A stretch of 54,962 nt of DNA from JBMTVT01 sp049451635 (GTDB taxonomy: Bacteria; Bacteroidota; Bacteroidia; Flavobacteriales; Flavobacteriaceae). The stretch covers positions 1-54,962 of the forward strand of contig JBMTVT010000003.1 in assembly GCA_049451635.1 (NCBI GenBank). Direction: 5' to 3'. Below are positions 15,285-23,357 of this stretch, one piece after another (the stretch's first letter is position 1; each line of letters begins with the position of its first letter). The translations under genes were made by a program, and so were the position numbers. Below the pieces are notes generated by a model. The model was not told the DNA's origin and ran no database searches. It worked only from the letters and a program-made list of their open reading frames with translations.

Positions 15285-15878
15285 ATGTTTACCGGAATAA
15301 TTGAAGATATGGGAATTGTAACAAATTTGAAGAAAGATTTAAATAATCTTCATATCTCAATAAAAAGTAATCTTACTTCAGAATTAAAAATTGATCAAAG
15401 TGTTTCTCATAATGGTGTTTGTTTAACCATTGTTGATATTGACAAGGATGTTTATACCGTTACTGCTATTCAAGAAACATTAGAAAAATCAAATATTGGA
15501 AGCTTAAAAATTAATGATAAAGTTAATTTAGAGCGCGCCATGAAATTAGGAGACAGATTAGATGGACATATTGTTCAAGGTCATGTAGACCAAACGGCTA
15601 TTTGTACAAAAGTAGAAGAAACAAATGGAAGTTGGATGTTTAGCTTTAATTATGATTCTAAACTAAACAATATAACCATAGAAAAGGGTTCTATTACCGT
15701 AAACGGAACTAGTTTAACGGTAATTAATTCAAAAAATGATAGCTTTAGTGTAGCTATTATACCCTACACATTTAATCATACAAACTTCTCAACCTTTAAA
15801 CAAGGAACTTTAGTGAATTTAGAATTTGATGTTTTAGGAAAATATGTAGCTAAACTTGTTAATTTGAATGATAAGTAA
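15285..15878 (+). CDS. ribE: Riboflavin synthase, alpha chain
   Basis: Dismutates two lumazine molecules to riboflavin. It consists of two tandem lumazine-binding barrels: residues 1-~95 starting MFTGIIEDMG with SVSHNGVCLTI, and ~96-190 starting DGHIVQGHVDQ with SITVNGTSLTV. At 197 residues it is complete. No FMN riboswitch was recognised in the short leader. It is followed, on the opposite strand, by the PID-CTERM-like pseudogene. Confidence 0.96.
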   Translation: MFTGIIEDMGIVTNLKKDLNNLHISIKSNLTSELKIDQSVSHNGVCLTIVDIDKDVYTVTAIQETLEKSNIGSLKINDKVNLERAMKLGDRLDGHIVQGHVDQTAICTKVEETNGSWMFSFNYDSKLNNITIEKGSITVNGTSLTVINSKNDSFSVAIIPYTFNHTNFSTFKQGTLVNLEFDVLGKYVAKLVNLNDK

Positions 15879-15882
15879 GACC

Positions 15883-16056
15883 TTATTTATTATTTAATAG
15901 TCTTTTAGCTCCATAAAAAACAGCAAAACAAGCACCTAATAAAACGCCTCAGTCAATAGTTAGGCCAACTGGCGGCGGTACTTTTTGTGCCAAACACACA
16001 AAACTTATTAATATGAATAAAATTGAGGCTAATATTCTTTTATTTTGTGTATTCAT
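15883..16056 (-). pseudogene. PID-CTERM-like small secreted protein, interrupted by TGA
   Basis: The minus-strand frame from ATG at 16056 to TAA at 15883 is 57 codons with one in-frame TGA at 15951..15949. Before the stop it encodes a signal peptide (hydrophobic ILASILFILISFVCLA then Q) and the motif PPPVGLTID; after it come GVLLGACFAVFYGAKRLLNNK, a membrane helix plus basic tail. Bacteroidota have many short proteins with PPPPGLPIDGG, a membrane helix and a basic end (PID-CTERM sorting signal); the TGA stands exactly where the first Gly codon GGA is expected, so a single G-to-T change explains it. It lies 81 bases downstream of the cotH lipoprotein gene. Confidence 0.72.
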
Positions 16057-16137
16057 TTGGGCACAAATCTATAAAAAATCCGCTGAAAGTAGTTTTTTAT
16101 CGATAAAATGCTTTTTGAGAAAAAACAAATTTAATTA

Positions 16138-17499
16138 TTACAAATTCATAATTTCAACGTCAAGCCATAAAACTCTTTCTTGAATCCAGTTTTTAAGGTA
16201 ATCTATTTCTGCTGTATAGGTATTTCCAATGTAGTTATTGGGCCATATATATTTATCTAACACAGACCAAACTACAAAGTTTTTTTCTGCTGCTTCTGAG
16301 GTAATTAGAAGGCTTTTGTAATTATCAATTTTATCTAGAATAGCTTGATTGGAAAGTATTCCACTTCTCAAATCACCCCATCTAGCCTTCAATTCTGACA
16401 CAAAAACAGGATCAGAAAGTAATCGATCCCACCAAAAAGGAATTTGCCAAAGGTCATTAGCACAACGTTCATTAAACTTATACGCCCAAACATTTGTTTC
16501 ACCTCCACCACAATAGTTAGCATTGCCAAAGGCTAAATTAAAATCCCAAATAGGGCCCATTTTGAGTTTTTCATTTTTATCTTTTGTTAACCACGTACTT
16601 AATCTGTATCCATCAACATTATTAGAGAGTTCGTTAAGCAAGAAAAAATCTATAAAACTTTCCGTATCTATGTATTTCCTGTATCCTTCTGTTGCATCTG
16701 TAAAGTTGCTCCCAGCTAAGGCGTCTTCAAAATCAAACATAAAATTACTAATGTAGTCAACTTGTTCTGGTGTTATATCCTCTTCTTTTGGTGTATCAAA
16801 ATTGAAATGTATTTTTTGATTTGATAAAGCACCATTTGGAGCGTACTTTGAAGTTATAGAATTTGTTATTGTGTATAAAGTTTCATCTAAGCCTGAAGCT
16901 TTATCTATTTTTAAAATATACCCTCCAGTAAGATCTTCTCCGCTGTTTTCATCAGGTTTTAATTTATTAATGTCTATTCTGTTTGAATCTCTTTTTAGTT
17001 TTTCCATAAAAACATATAATCCATTATAAACGCCATTAATACTAACCTCAACAAATTTAGCTCTACTTGCATAGCGATTCATATCCCTAGATAAATCATA
17101 AATAAGTATATTCCTCATCAAGGATTTATCGCTATATGGGGCATATAAAACCCAATCTTCTTCATCTGGAAAACCAAGTATTGAAACACTTATTCCTTCT
17201 TCGTTTGCATCACGAGTTTCAACACCAAATTGTTTTTTTGGAAACATTTGAGAGGAGGAGCCTCTAATTTCAATACCTATATTTCCAATAAAATCAATTT
17301 CTTCATCAACAATTACAGTCATTTCTGCTTTTATTTTTGGTTCATCAACAATATCACTACCATAGGTATTAATATTGACTTGAGGCAACTTTGTAATTAT
17401 ACTAATATCGTCATTATTGATAGATACTATTTCGTTATTACAAGAAGAAAGAATTGTGAGAAGAAGGGTTATAAAAATAGCTTTTAAAAACGTTTTCAT
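16138..17499 (-). CDS. CotH-family kinase-like lipoprotein
   Basis: The signal peptide ends in the lipobox LSSC (Cys20), so the protein is lipid-anchored, probably at the outer membrane or cell surface. The CotH fold is shown by EIRGSSSQMFPKKQFGVE near 82-99, SINGVYNGLYVFMEKLKRD around 155, and GPIWDFNLAFGN near 325; the last two correspond to the atypical-kinase nucleotide and metal site. Spore CotH phosphorylates coat proteins, but the targets of Bacteroidota versions are unknown. At 453 residues it is full length. It stands alone upstream of the PID-CTERM-like remnant and is isolated from the tRNA by a bidirectional terminator. Confidence 0.88.
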   Translation of the reverse strand: MKTFLKAIFITLLLTILSSCNNEIVSINNDDISIITKLPQVNINTYGSDIVDEPKIKAEMTVIVDEEIDFIGNIGIEIRGSSSQMFPKKQFGVETRDANEEGISVSILGFPDEEDWVLYAPYSDKSLMRNILIYDLSRDMNRYASRAKFVEVSINGVYNGLYVFMEKLKRDSNRIDINKLKPDENSGEDLTGGYILKIDKASGLDETLYTITNSITSKYAPNGALSNQKIHFNFDTPKEEDITPEQVDYISNFMFDFEDALAGSNFTDATEGYRKYIDTESFIDFFLLNELSNNVDGYRLSTWLTKDKNEKLKMGPIWDFNLAFGNANYCGGGETNVWAYKFNERCANDLWQIPFWWDRLLSDPVFVSELKARWGDLRSGILSNQAILDKIDNYKSLLITSEAAEKNFVVWSVLDKYIWPNNYIGNTYTAEIDYLKNWIQERVLWLDVEIMNL

Positions 17500-17560
17500 A
17501 AAAAATTTAATTTGTTATGTAAAGATATTACGTTTTTTCAAATAACCTCTTTTATTAAAA

Positions 17561-17596
17561 AAAATAAGCCTTTCAAAATATTGAAAGGCTTATTTT
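17561..17596. terminator. Strong bidirectional terminator by the tRNA gene
   Basis: A perfect 16-bp stem: AAAATAAGCCTTTCAA (17561-17576), loop AATA, and TTGAAAGGCTTATTTT (17581-17596). The A-run on the left gives a T-run on the minus strand, so it ends the tRNA transcript; the T-run on the right would serve the plus strand. Confidence 0.92.
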
Positions 17597-17601
17597 GTAC
17601 G

Positions 17602-17675
17602 TGGTCCCACCTGGGCTCGAACCAGGGACTTTCTGATTATGAGTCAGATACTCTAACCAACTGAGTTATAGGACC
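17602..17675 (-). tRNA. tRNA with CAU anticodon (Met or Ile2)
   Basis: The minus strand folds into a complete 74-base cloverleaf: acceptor GGTCCTA/TGGGACC, D-arm with TTGGTTAGAG, anticodon loop CTCATAA (anticodon CAT), and T-arm GGTTCGAGCC. The 3' CCA is not encoded. CAU can be elongator Met or, after lysidine modification by TilS, Ile2. The pairs C4-G69 and C5-G68 are those that favour TilS recognition in E. coli, so Ile2 is a real possibility, but the rules may differ in this phylum. It is transcribed alone and ends at the adjacent hairpin. Confidence 0.95.
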
Positions 17676-17724
17676 GAAATTGGAGTGCAATATTACTACT
17701 TATTTTGCTTGTTAGCAAGAAAAA

Positions 17725-18129
17725 TTATTTCTTTATCTCTTGGCATAATTCTATTAAAACACCATTTGTAGATTTTGGGTGTAAAAATGCTACCAACTTA
17801 TTATCTGCCCCCTGTTTTGGCGTTTCATTTAAAACCTTAAAACCTTCTTTTTTTAATCGTTTAATCTCTGCTTCAATATCATCCACATCAAAAGCTATAT
17901 GATGAATACCCTCACCCCTTTTTTCAATAAATTTCGCAATTGGGCTATTGGAATTGCTAGCTTCAAGCAATTCAATTTTATTGTTTCCTATCTTAAAAAA
18001 AGATGTGCTAACCCCTTCGCCATCGACTTCTTCTATTTTGTAATGAGGCGTGTTGAATAATTTAGAAAACAAATCATTCGAATTTTTTAGGCTTTTTACC
18101 GCTATTCCTATGTGTTCAATTTTATTCAT
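17725..18129 (-). CDS. mce: Methylmalonyl-CoA epimerase
   Basis: Interconverts (R)- and (S)-methylmalonyl-CoA for propionate metabolism. This is a vicinal-oxygen-chelate fold protein with two repeats. Metal ligands are visible as His in KIEHIGIAV, His in GIHHIAFDV and Glu in the terminal LIELCQ, with the central KIELLE strand. I chose the ATG at 18129 (134 residues, MNKIEHIGIAV); the longer frame to 18171 would overlap a TACTTTTG promoter match at 18169-18176. The methylmalonyl-CoA mutase genes are not in this window. Confidence 0.93.
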   Translation of the reverse strand: MNKIEHIGIAVKSLKNSNDLFSKLFNTPHYKIEEVDGEGVSTSFFKIGNNKIELLEASNSNSPIAKFIEKRGEGIHHIAFDVDDIEAEIKRLKKEGFKVLNETPKQGADNKLVAFLHPKSTNGVLIELCQEIKK

Positions 18130-18168
18130 TGAAAAGTTGTTTGTTGTAAAACTTAAAATAATATATTT

Positions 18169-18176
18169 CAAAAGTA
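18169..18176 (-). promoter_or_regulatory. Candidate -7 element for mce
   Basis: TACTTTTG on the minus strand, a full TAnnTTTG match 40 bases upstream of the chosen mce ATG. It forms a divergent pair with the rbfA element 22 bases away and supports the shorter mce start. Confidence 0.5.
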
Positions 18177-18197
18177 AGATAATCTTTAATTATGCGT

Positions 18198-18205
18198 TAT
18201 TTTTG
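18198..18205 (+). promoter_or_regulatory. Candidate -7 element for rbfA
   Basis: TATTTTTG, a full match to TAnnTTTG, about 39 bases ahead of the rbfA TTG start. Confidence 0.5.
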
Positions 18206-18243
18206 CAGTCAAAACCCTTTGTTGGTTTTTTAAAAATTTAGTT

Positions 18244-18639
18244 TTGGAAGAAAGTCAAAGACAAAAAAAAACAGGTTCAGTTTTACAGCATGATCTAGCA
18301 GAGGTGTTGCAAAACGCTGCAAAACAAGGTGGTATGCGTGGCGTTTTAATATCTGTAACAAAAGTTAAAGTTACTGTTGATTTATCTATTGCCAAAGTGT
18401 ATTTAAGTATTTTTCCCAATGATAAAGCTAAAGAACTTATCCAAGGTATAAAATCAAATACGCCTTTAATTAGGCACGAAATATCTCAACGAACCAAACA
18501 CCAATTAAGACGCATGCCCAACTTAGAGTTTTTTATTGATGATTCTTTAGAATACATTGATAAAATAAACAAGTCATTGAAGGGTGAAGAAAACCCCATA
18601 AAAGATCCCACAATTTTAGATAAACGAAAAAAATCTTAA
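18244..18639 (+). CDS. rbfA: Ribosome-binding factor A
   Basis: A KH-fold protein that binds the 30S subunit during 16S rRNA 5'-end maturation. The 131 residues match the family: ESQRQKKTGSVLQHDLAEVL at the start, VTVDLSIAKVYLSIFP, and RRMPNLEFFIDDSLEYIDKI at the end. The frame has no ATG before the conserved region; the start is TTG at 18244. It precedes the LolE-like permease by 48 bases, as in other flavobacteria. Confidence 0.95.
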   Translation: MEESQRQKKTGSVLQHDLAEVLQNAAKQGGMRGVLISVTKVKVTVDLSIAKVYLSIFPNDKAKELIQGIKSNTPLIRHEISQRTKHQLRRMPNLEFFIDDSLEYIDKINKSLKGEENPIKDPTILDKRKKS

Positions 18640-18687
18640 CAGGGTTAGTTGGTTTTTCAAATGAAAAAATTCGTGTACTTTTAAAAC

Positions 18688-19893
18688 ATGAACGTTTCCT
18701 TTTATATAGCAAAACGTTATTTACGCTCTAAAAGCAGCAATAACGCTATTAACTTTATTGCCAATATTGCACTAATAGGCATTGTTCTTGGTGCTGCCTC
18801 GCTTTTTATTGTGCTCTCTGGCTTTGCGGGCTTGAAGGATTTTACATTACAATTCTCTAGTGTTGTAGACCCCGATTTAAAAGCTATTGCTGCTACTGGA
18901 AAATCTTTTATGATTTCTGAAAAAGACATTTCAAATCTCAATAAATTAAAAGACATCGCGTATTATTCAAAAATTATTGAAGATCGTGTTATCATAACTT
19001 CAGGTGATAAAAACACCTTAGCAACTTTAAAAGGCGTTGATAAACAGTATCCCAATATTGTTAATACCGACTCTATATTAGAATATGGCAATTGGTTAGA
19101 TCAAAAATCAAATCAAATAGTTGTAGGCTGGGGTATTTCCAATAGTTTGTCACTTGGCGTCTTAGACTTTACAAAACCCATAAATATTTATATTCCCAAA
19201 CCTGGCAAGGGGCAAATTACTTCCACGAAAAATGCCTTTAACTCTTTAAAAGCCATAAATGTTGGGGTGTTTTATATTAATGAAAACCTTAATGATGAAT
19301 ATGTTTATGCGCCTGTTGATTTGGTCAAAAACTTACTTAACTATGAGTCAAATCAAGTGTCTTCAATAGAGTTCAAACTTAAAGAAGGTATAGATGAAGC
19401 CTCTGCAAAAGCAAACATTACAGCTATTTTGGGCGAAAAAGCGGTTTTAAAAAATAGAGCGCAACTTAACGATGCGCTGTATAAAATGTTAAACACCGAA
19501 AATTTAGCCGTTTATTTAATTTTCACGCTTGTTTTAATTATTGCCTTTTTTAATGTTGTTGGTTCTTTAATTATGATGATGCTAGACAAAAAGAAGAGTT
19601 TAAGTACGCTTTTTAATATAGGCGCCACCATAAAAGATATTAGGAAAATTTTCTTTTTGCAAGGTAGTTTAATGAGTATTTTTGGCGGAGTAATAGGACT
19701 AATTGCTGCTTTGATTGTTATTGTGCTTCAAAAAAAGTTTGATATGATAATGATTACACCAACACTAGCCTATCCTGTAAAAATAAAAGTTGAAAACTTA
19801 TTGATTGTTCTTTTTACAATTTCGGTTTTGGGTATTATAGCCTCAAAAATTGCTTCGGCGCGCATAACCAAATCAATGGTAGAGGTTCGTTGA
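18688..19893 (+). CDS. LolE/FtsX-type ABC transporter permease
   Basis: Inner-membrane permease of the MacB/LolCDE class: one N-terminal membrane helix (about 22-47, ANIALIGIVLGAASLFIVLSGF), a periplasmic domain (about 50-255), and a C-terminal FtsX domain with three helices (about 270-395, including AVYLIFTLVLIIAFFNVVGSL). LolCE releases outer-membrane lipoproteins to LolA, which fits a genome with many SPII lipoproteins, but the matching ATPase LolD is not adjacent, so the exact role is open. 401 residues. The rbfA neighbour suggests co-transcription. Confidence 0.88.
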   Translation: MNVSFYIAKRYLRSKSSNNAINFIANIALIGIVLGAASLFIVLSGFAGLKDFTLQFSSVVDPDLKAIAATGKSFMISEKDISNLNKLKDIAYYSKIIEDRVIITSGDKNTLATLKGVDKQYPNIVNTDSILEYGNWLDQKSNQIVVGWGISNSLSLGVLDFTKPINIYIPKPGKGQITSTKNAFNSLKAINVGVFYINENLNDEYVYAPVDLVKNLLNYESNQVSSIEFKLKEGIDEASAKANITAILGEKAVLKNRAQLNDALYKMLNTENLAVYLIFTLVLIIAFFNVVGSLIMMMLDKKKSLSTLFNIGATIKDIRKIFFLQGSLMSIFGGVIGLIAALIVIVLQKKFDMIMITPTLAYPVKIKVENLLIVLFTISVLGIIASKIASARITKSMVEVR

Positions 19894-19906
19894 TTTTTTA
19901 AAATTT

Positions 19907-20902
19907 TTACTCAACAAAAACATAATCCCCAAACTTTTGTTCAACCTCATCAAACGCGGCAAATACATCTTTTGAGTAGTCACTGGTAACCATTTTAGTT
20001 CGATATTCTTTAAAATGTGGTATGCCTTTAAAATAGTTGGTGTAATGTCTTCTTGTCTCTAATACGCCAAGTGTTTCTCCTTTCCAGTCTATTGCCATTT
20101 GCAAATGGCTTCGAGCGGCATCTACACGTTCTTGCATACTAATTGGTGGCAAATGCTCACCTGTTTTAAAAAAAAATTTCACTTGTTTAAAAAACCAAGG
20201 GTTACCAATGGTAGCTCGACCAATCATGCAGCCATCTAAACCGTAATCGTCACGCATTTCCACGGCACGCTCTGGTGTATCAACATCCCCATTCCCAAAA
20301 ACTGGAATATGCATGCGGGGGTTGTTTTTTACTTGAGCAATAGGCTTCCAATCTGCATTACCTTTATACATTTGCGCTCGTGTGCGCCCATGAATTGCGA
20401 TGGCTTTACAGCCTACATCTTGTAAACGCTCTGCAACCTCTACAATTTTTATAGAATCGTGATCCCACCCTAAACGGGTTTTTACGGTAATAGGGATGTT
20501 GGTGCGTTTAACCATTTCGGCAGTGAGCTGCTCCATGAGGCAAACATCTTTTAAAATTCCAGCGCCAGCTCCTTTACTTACAACTTTTTTTACGGGACAC
20601 CCAAAATTAATATCAATGATATCTGGTTTAGACTCGGCAACAATATCGATAGTTTGTAACATACTATCCAAATTGGCACCAAAAATTTGGATACCAACAG
20701 GTCTTTCTTTGTCGTAAATATCTAATTTCATAACACTTTTCGAAGCGTTGCGTATTAAGCCTTCGCTAGATACAAACTCGGTATAAACCACATCGGCACC
20801 TTGTTCCTTACATAGTTTTCTAAAAGGCGGATCGCTAACATCCTCCATTGGTGCTAACAACAAAGGAAAATCAGGAAGTTCTATGTTACCTATTTTTACC
20901 AT
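19907..20902 (-). CDS. dusB: tRNA-dihydrouridine synthase (DusB type)
   Basis: FMN enzyme that reduces uridines in the tRNA D-loop. Seen are LLAPMEDVSDPPFRKLC at the N-terminus, the catalytic Cys in NFGCPVKKVVSKGAGAGIL, the Lys in TVKTRLGWD, AIHGRTRAQMYKG, and GCMIGRATIGNPWFF. I chose the ATG at 20902 (MVKIGNIELPDF, 331 residues); the frame could extend to 20953 but that would overlap the upstream M28 gene. It starts 8 bases after that gene's stop, so the two are probably one operon. Confidence 0.95.
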   Translation of the reverse strand: MVKIGNIELPDFPLLLAPMEDVSDPPFRKLCKEQGADVVYTEFVSSEGLIRNASKSVMKLDIYDKERPVGIQIFGANLDSMLQTIDIVAESKPDIIDINFGCPVKKVVSKGAGAGILKDVCLMEQLTAEMVKRTNIPITVKTRLGWDHDSIKIVEVAERLQDVGCKAIAIHGRTRAQMYKGNADWKPIAQVKNNPRMHIPVFGNGDVDTPERAVEMRDDYGLDGCMIGRATIGNPWFFKQVKFFFKTGEHLPPISMQERVDAARSHLQMAIDWKGETLGVLETRRHYTNYFKGIPHFKEYRTKMVTSDYSKDVFAAFDEVEQKFGDYVFVE

Positions 20903-20909
20903 TATATTA

Positions 20910-22136
20910 TTAAAATTGTATCTCCTTCTCCACCTTATCGCCTTTTCTTTCAACTAACACTGTAGTTTTATCGCCTTCTTTAAAGGCTGCAAGCGCTTTC
21001 ATGTAACTCGTCATATCGGTTATTGTGCTATCACCTAGTTTAACAACAACATCGCCTTTTTCCAATCCTGCTTTTTGTGCGGGCTTATCTTCAGTTAACC
21101 CGTCAATACGCATACCTTTTCCATCAAACATATAATCTGGTATCACGCCTAACCCTACTTTAAAGCGAGGTGTTTCCTCACTTTCATTTTTGGTTTTTCT
21201 AAACGGTAGTTTTCCATTATCATCCAAATCGGTAATAACATCAAAAATGTAACTAGAAATGGTATTCATGCCTTCGTAATTAAGCTTATCAAAGTCGTCG
21301 GTTGGTTTGTGGTAGTCTTCATGTTGTCCAGTAAAAAAATGCAATACCGGAATATCTACATTGTAAAAACTAGTGTGGTCACTTGGGCCAACGCCAGATT
21401 CATTTTCAATTAATTTAAATTTTTCGTTATGAGCTTTCAGGGTTTGCTTGAAAATTGGCGATGTGCCCACGCCATAAACAGCCAAAGTGCTATCGGCTTT
21501 TAAACGGCCAACCATATCCATGTTAACCATATAATTGGCTTTATCATTAGTAAAGGTTGGGTTTTTGGCATAATAGTTAGATCCCAACAAGCCCATTTCT
21601 TCACCAGAAAAAGTAATAAACAAATAATTGTTGCCTTTATTGGCTCCTTTTAGTTTTTTTGCCAAATCTAGCAATACCCCAACACCACTGGCGTTATCAT
21701 CTGCTCCATTATGTATTTGTATAGTGTCTCCTCTATACAAGCTGCCTTCTGCTCCATACCCTAAGTGATCGAAATGAGCACCAATAATTACCGTGTTATC
21801 AGCTTTGTTGTCTAAGTAGCCAATTACATTTGTACCTGTAATTGTGCTATCGCCATCCTTAACCGAGTAACTTACTTTTTGGTGTGGGTTGGTTTTTGGT
21901 TTAAATGAAAATTTTTGAAAATATCCATCTGTTCCTTTGGGGTCTAAACCTAAATCACTAAAACGCTTCGCAATGTATTTTGCTGCTTTAATTTCGCCCT
22001 TAGAGCCTGTTTGTCTGCCTTCTAAGCTATCATTAGCCAAAAACATCACATCTTCTTTAATACTAAACGCTTTAGGTGTTTCGGTTTTACAAGAAAACAG
22101 AATAACTAAAAAAATGACAGATAAGAGGTTTTTCAT
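20910..22136 (-). CDS. M28 zinc aminopeptidase lipoprotein with C-terminal PDZ domain
   Basis: Lipoprotein: the signal peptide ends LFSC (Cys16). The M28 domain has the co-catalytic zinc ligands in order: His/Asp of IGAHFDHLG, Asp of NGADDNASGVG, Glu of FSGEEMGLLGS, Asp of VNMDMVGR and His of GPSDHTSFYN. A PDZ domain covers about 315-408 (PAQKAGLEKGDVVVKLG). This layout suits a periplasmic or surface aminopeptidase that feeds on short peptides. Its minus-strand promoter match TATTTTTG at 22159-22166 is interlocked with that of the divergent TolB-like gene. Confidence 0.93.
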   Translation of the reverse strand: MKNLLSVIFLVILFSCKTETPKAFSIKEDVMFLANDSLEGRQTGSKGEIKAAKYIAKRFSDLGLDPKGTDGYFQKFSFKPKTNPHQKVSYSVKDGDSTITGTNVIGYLDNKADNTVIIGAHFDHLGYGAEGSLYRGDTIQIHNGADDNASGVGVLLDLAKKLKGANKGNNYLFITFSGEEMGLLGSNYYAKNPTFTNDKANYMVNMDMVGRLKADSTLAVYGVGTSPIFKQTLKAHNEKFKLIENESGVGPSDHTSFYNVDIPVLHFFTGQHEDYHKPTDDFDKLNYEGMNTISSYIFDVITDLDDNGKLPFRKTKNESEETPRFKVGLGVIPDYMFDGKGMRIDGLTEDKPAQKAGLEKGDVVVKLGDSTITDMTSYMKALAAFKEGDKTTVLVERKGDKVEKEIQF

Positions 22137-22148
22137 GGTGATAAATAT

Positions 22149-22166
22149 TAATTTTGCACAAAAATA
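22149..22166. promoter_or_regulatory. Interlocked divergent promoter elements
   Basis: TAATTTTG at 22149-22156 (plus, for the TolB-like gene) and TATTTTTG at 22166-22159 (minus, for the M28 gene) are both full TAnnTTTG matches only two bases apart. Each predicted start site falls in the other element, so RNA polymerase could not occupy both at once. Confidence 0.5.
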
Positions 22167-22179
22167 GTTAATAATTAGA

Positions 22180-23283
22180 ATGAAACGAATATATATCGTT
22201 GTTTTAGTTTTTGCTTTAATAGGTTGTAAAAATCAAAATAAAGCTGAAGAAGGAAAAAAGGAAAGCCTGACAACCGTTGTAAAAGATAGTTTAATTTATG
22301 CTGAAGAAACCCATTTCAAATCTATTCGTCAAGTTACTTTTGGTGGCGATAATGCTGAAGCTTATTGGAGTTTTGATGACAAACAAATTGTTTTTCAATC
22401 CAACAATAAAAAATGGGGGGTAAGTTGCGATCAAATGTTTTTGTTGAATGCAAATGAAACATTAAGCGACAGTATAGCGCCCCCTATGGTAAGCACTGGC
22501 ATGGGTAGAACCACCTGTTCTTATTTTTTACCAGACAATAACCACATTATTTACGCATCAACACATTTGGGTGGCAAGGAATGCCCTGAAACACCTTTAC
22601 GTAAAAACGGAAAATATATTTGGCCTGTTTATGATACGTTCGACATTTTTGTTGCTGACCTGGAAGGTAACATCATTAAACAATTAACCAATGAGCCTGG
22701 TTATGACGCAGAACCTACTGTCTCGCCAAAAGGCGATAAAATTGTGTTTACTTCAACCCGAAGTGGTGATTTGGAATTATACACTATGAATATTGATGGC
22801 ACCGACGTGAAGCAAATCACCAATGAATTAGGGTATGACGGGGGCGCTTTCTTTTCGCCAGATGGCACGAAAATTATATTCCGTTCATCGCGCCCAATAA
22901 CCGAACAAGAAATTAAAGAATATAAAGATTTATTGGCAGAAGGACTGGTAGAACCAACCGATATGGAACTTTACATTTGTAATGCCGATGGAAGTGATTT
23001 ACGTCAATTAACAGATTTAGGAAACGCCAATTGGAGTCCGTTTTTTCATCCAAGCGGAAAGAAAATATTATTCTCTTCAAACTTTGAAGCAGAACGCGGA
23101 TTCCCTTTCAATTTGTATTTAATTGATATTGATGGTAAAAACCTAGAACGCGTAACACATAGCGAAACGTTTGATGCCTTCCCTGTGTTTTCAAATGATG
23201 GGAAACACCTTATTTTTTCATCAAACAGAAACAATGGTGGTGGGCATGATACCAACCTATTCATTGCGGAATGGCAAGATTAA
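22180..23283 (+). CDS. TolB-like beta-propeller lipoprotein
   Basis: The signal peptide ends in LIGC (Cys16), so it is a lipoprotein. The body is a six-bladed PD40/WD40-type propeller; repeat motifs are YWSFDDKQIVFQSN, PTVSPKGDKIVFTSTRSG, FFSPDGTKIIFRSSRP, PFFHPSGKKILFSSN and VFSNDGKHLIFSSNR. Family members include TolB-like and DPP4-like N-terminal propellers, but no peptidase domain is present. The function is unknown; it may bind peptides or envelope components. It is divergent from the M28 peptidase and may be co-regulated with it. Confidence 0.85.
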   Translation: MKRIYIVVLVFALIGCKNQNKAEEGKKESLTTVVKDSLIYAEETHFKSIRQVTFGGDNAEAYWSFDDKQIVFQSNNKKWGVSCDQMFLLNANETLSDSIAPPMVSTGMGRTTCSYFLPDNNHIIYASTHLGGKECPETPLRKNGKYIWPVYDTFDIFVADLEGNIIKQLTNEPGYDAEPTVSPKGDKIVFTSTRSGDLELYTMNIDGTDVKQITNELGYDGGAFFSPDGTKIIFRSSRPITEQEIKEYKDLLAEGLVEPTDMELYICNADGSDLRQLTDLGNANWSPFFHPSGKKILFSSNFEAERGFPFNLYLIDIDGKNLERVTHSETFDAFPVFSNDGKHLIFSSNRNNGGGHDTNLFIAEWQD

Positions 23284-23323
23284 TTGCTTTTAAACTATTC
23301 GTAAAATAGCACAATAATTACAT

Positions 23324-23331
23324 TATCTTTG
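23324..23331 (+). promoter_or_regulatory. Candidate -7 element for lepA
   Basis: TATCTTTG fully matches TAnnTTTG, 26 bases ahead of the lepA ATG. A nearer ATG in the leader is followed at once by a stop. Confidence 0.5.
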
Positions 23332-23357
23332 CCAAATCTTTTTACTGAGATGCCTAT

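Noticed and set aside
16523..16756. Plus-strand frame inside cotH.
   Set aside because: Shadow frame on the opposite strand of a clear gene.
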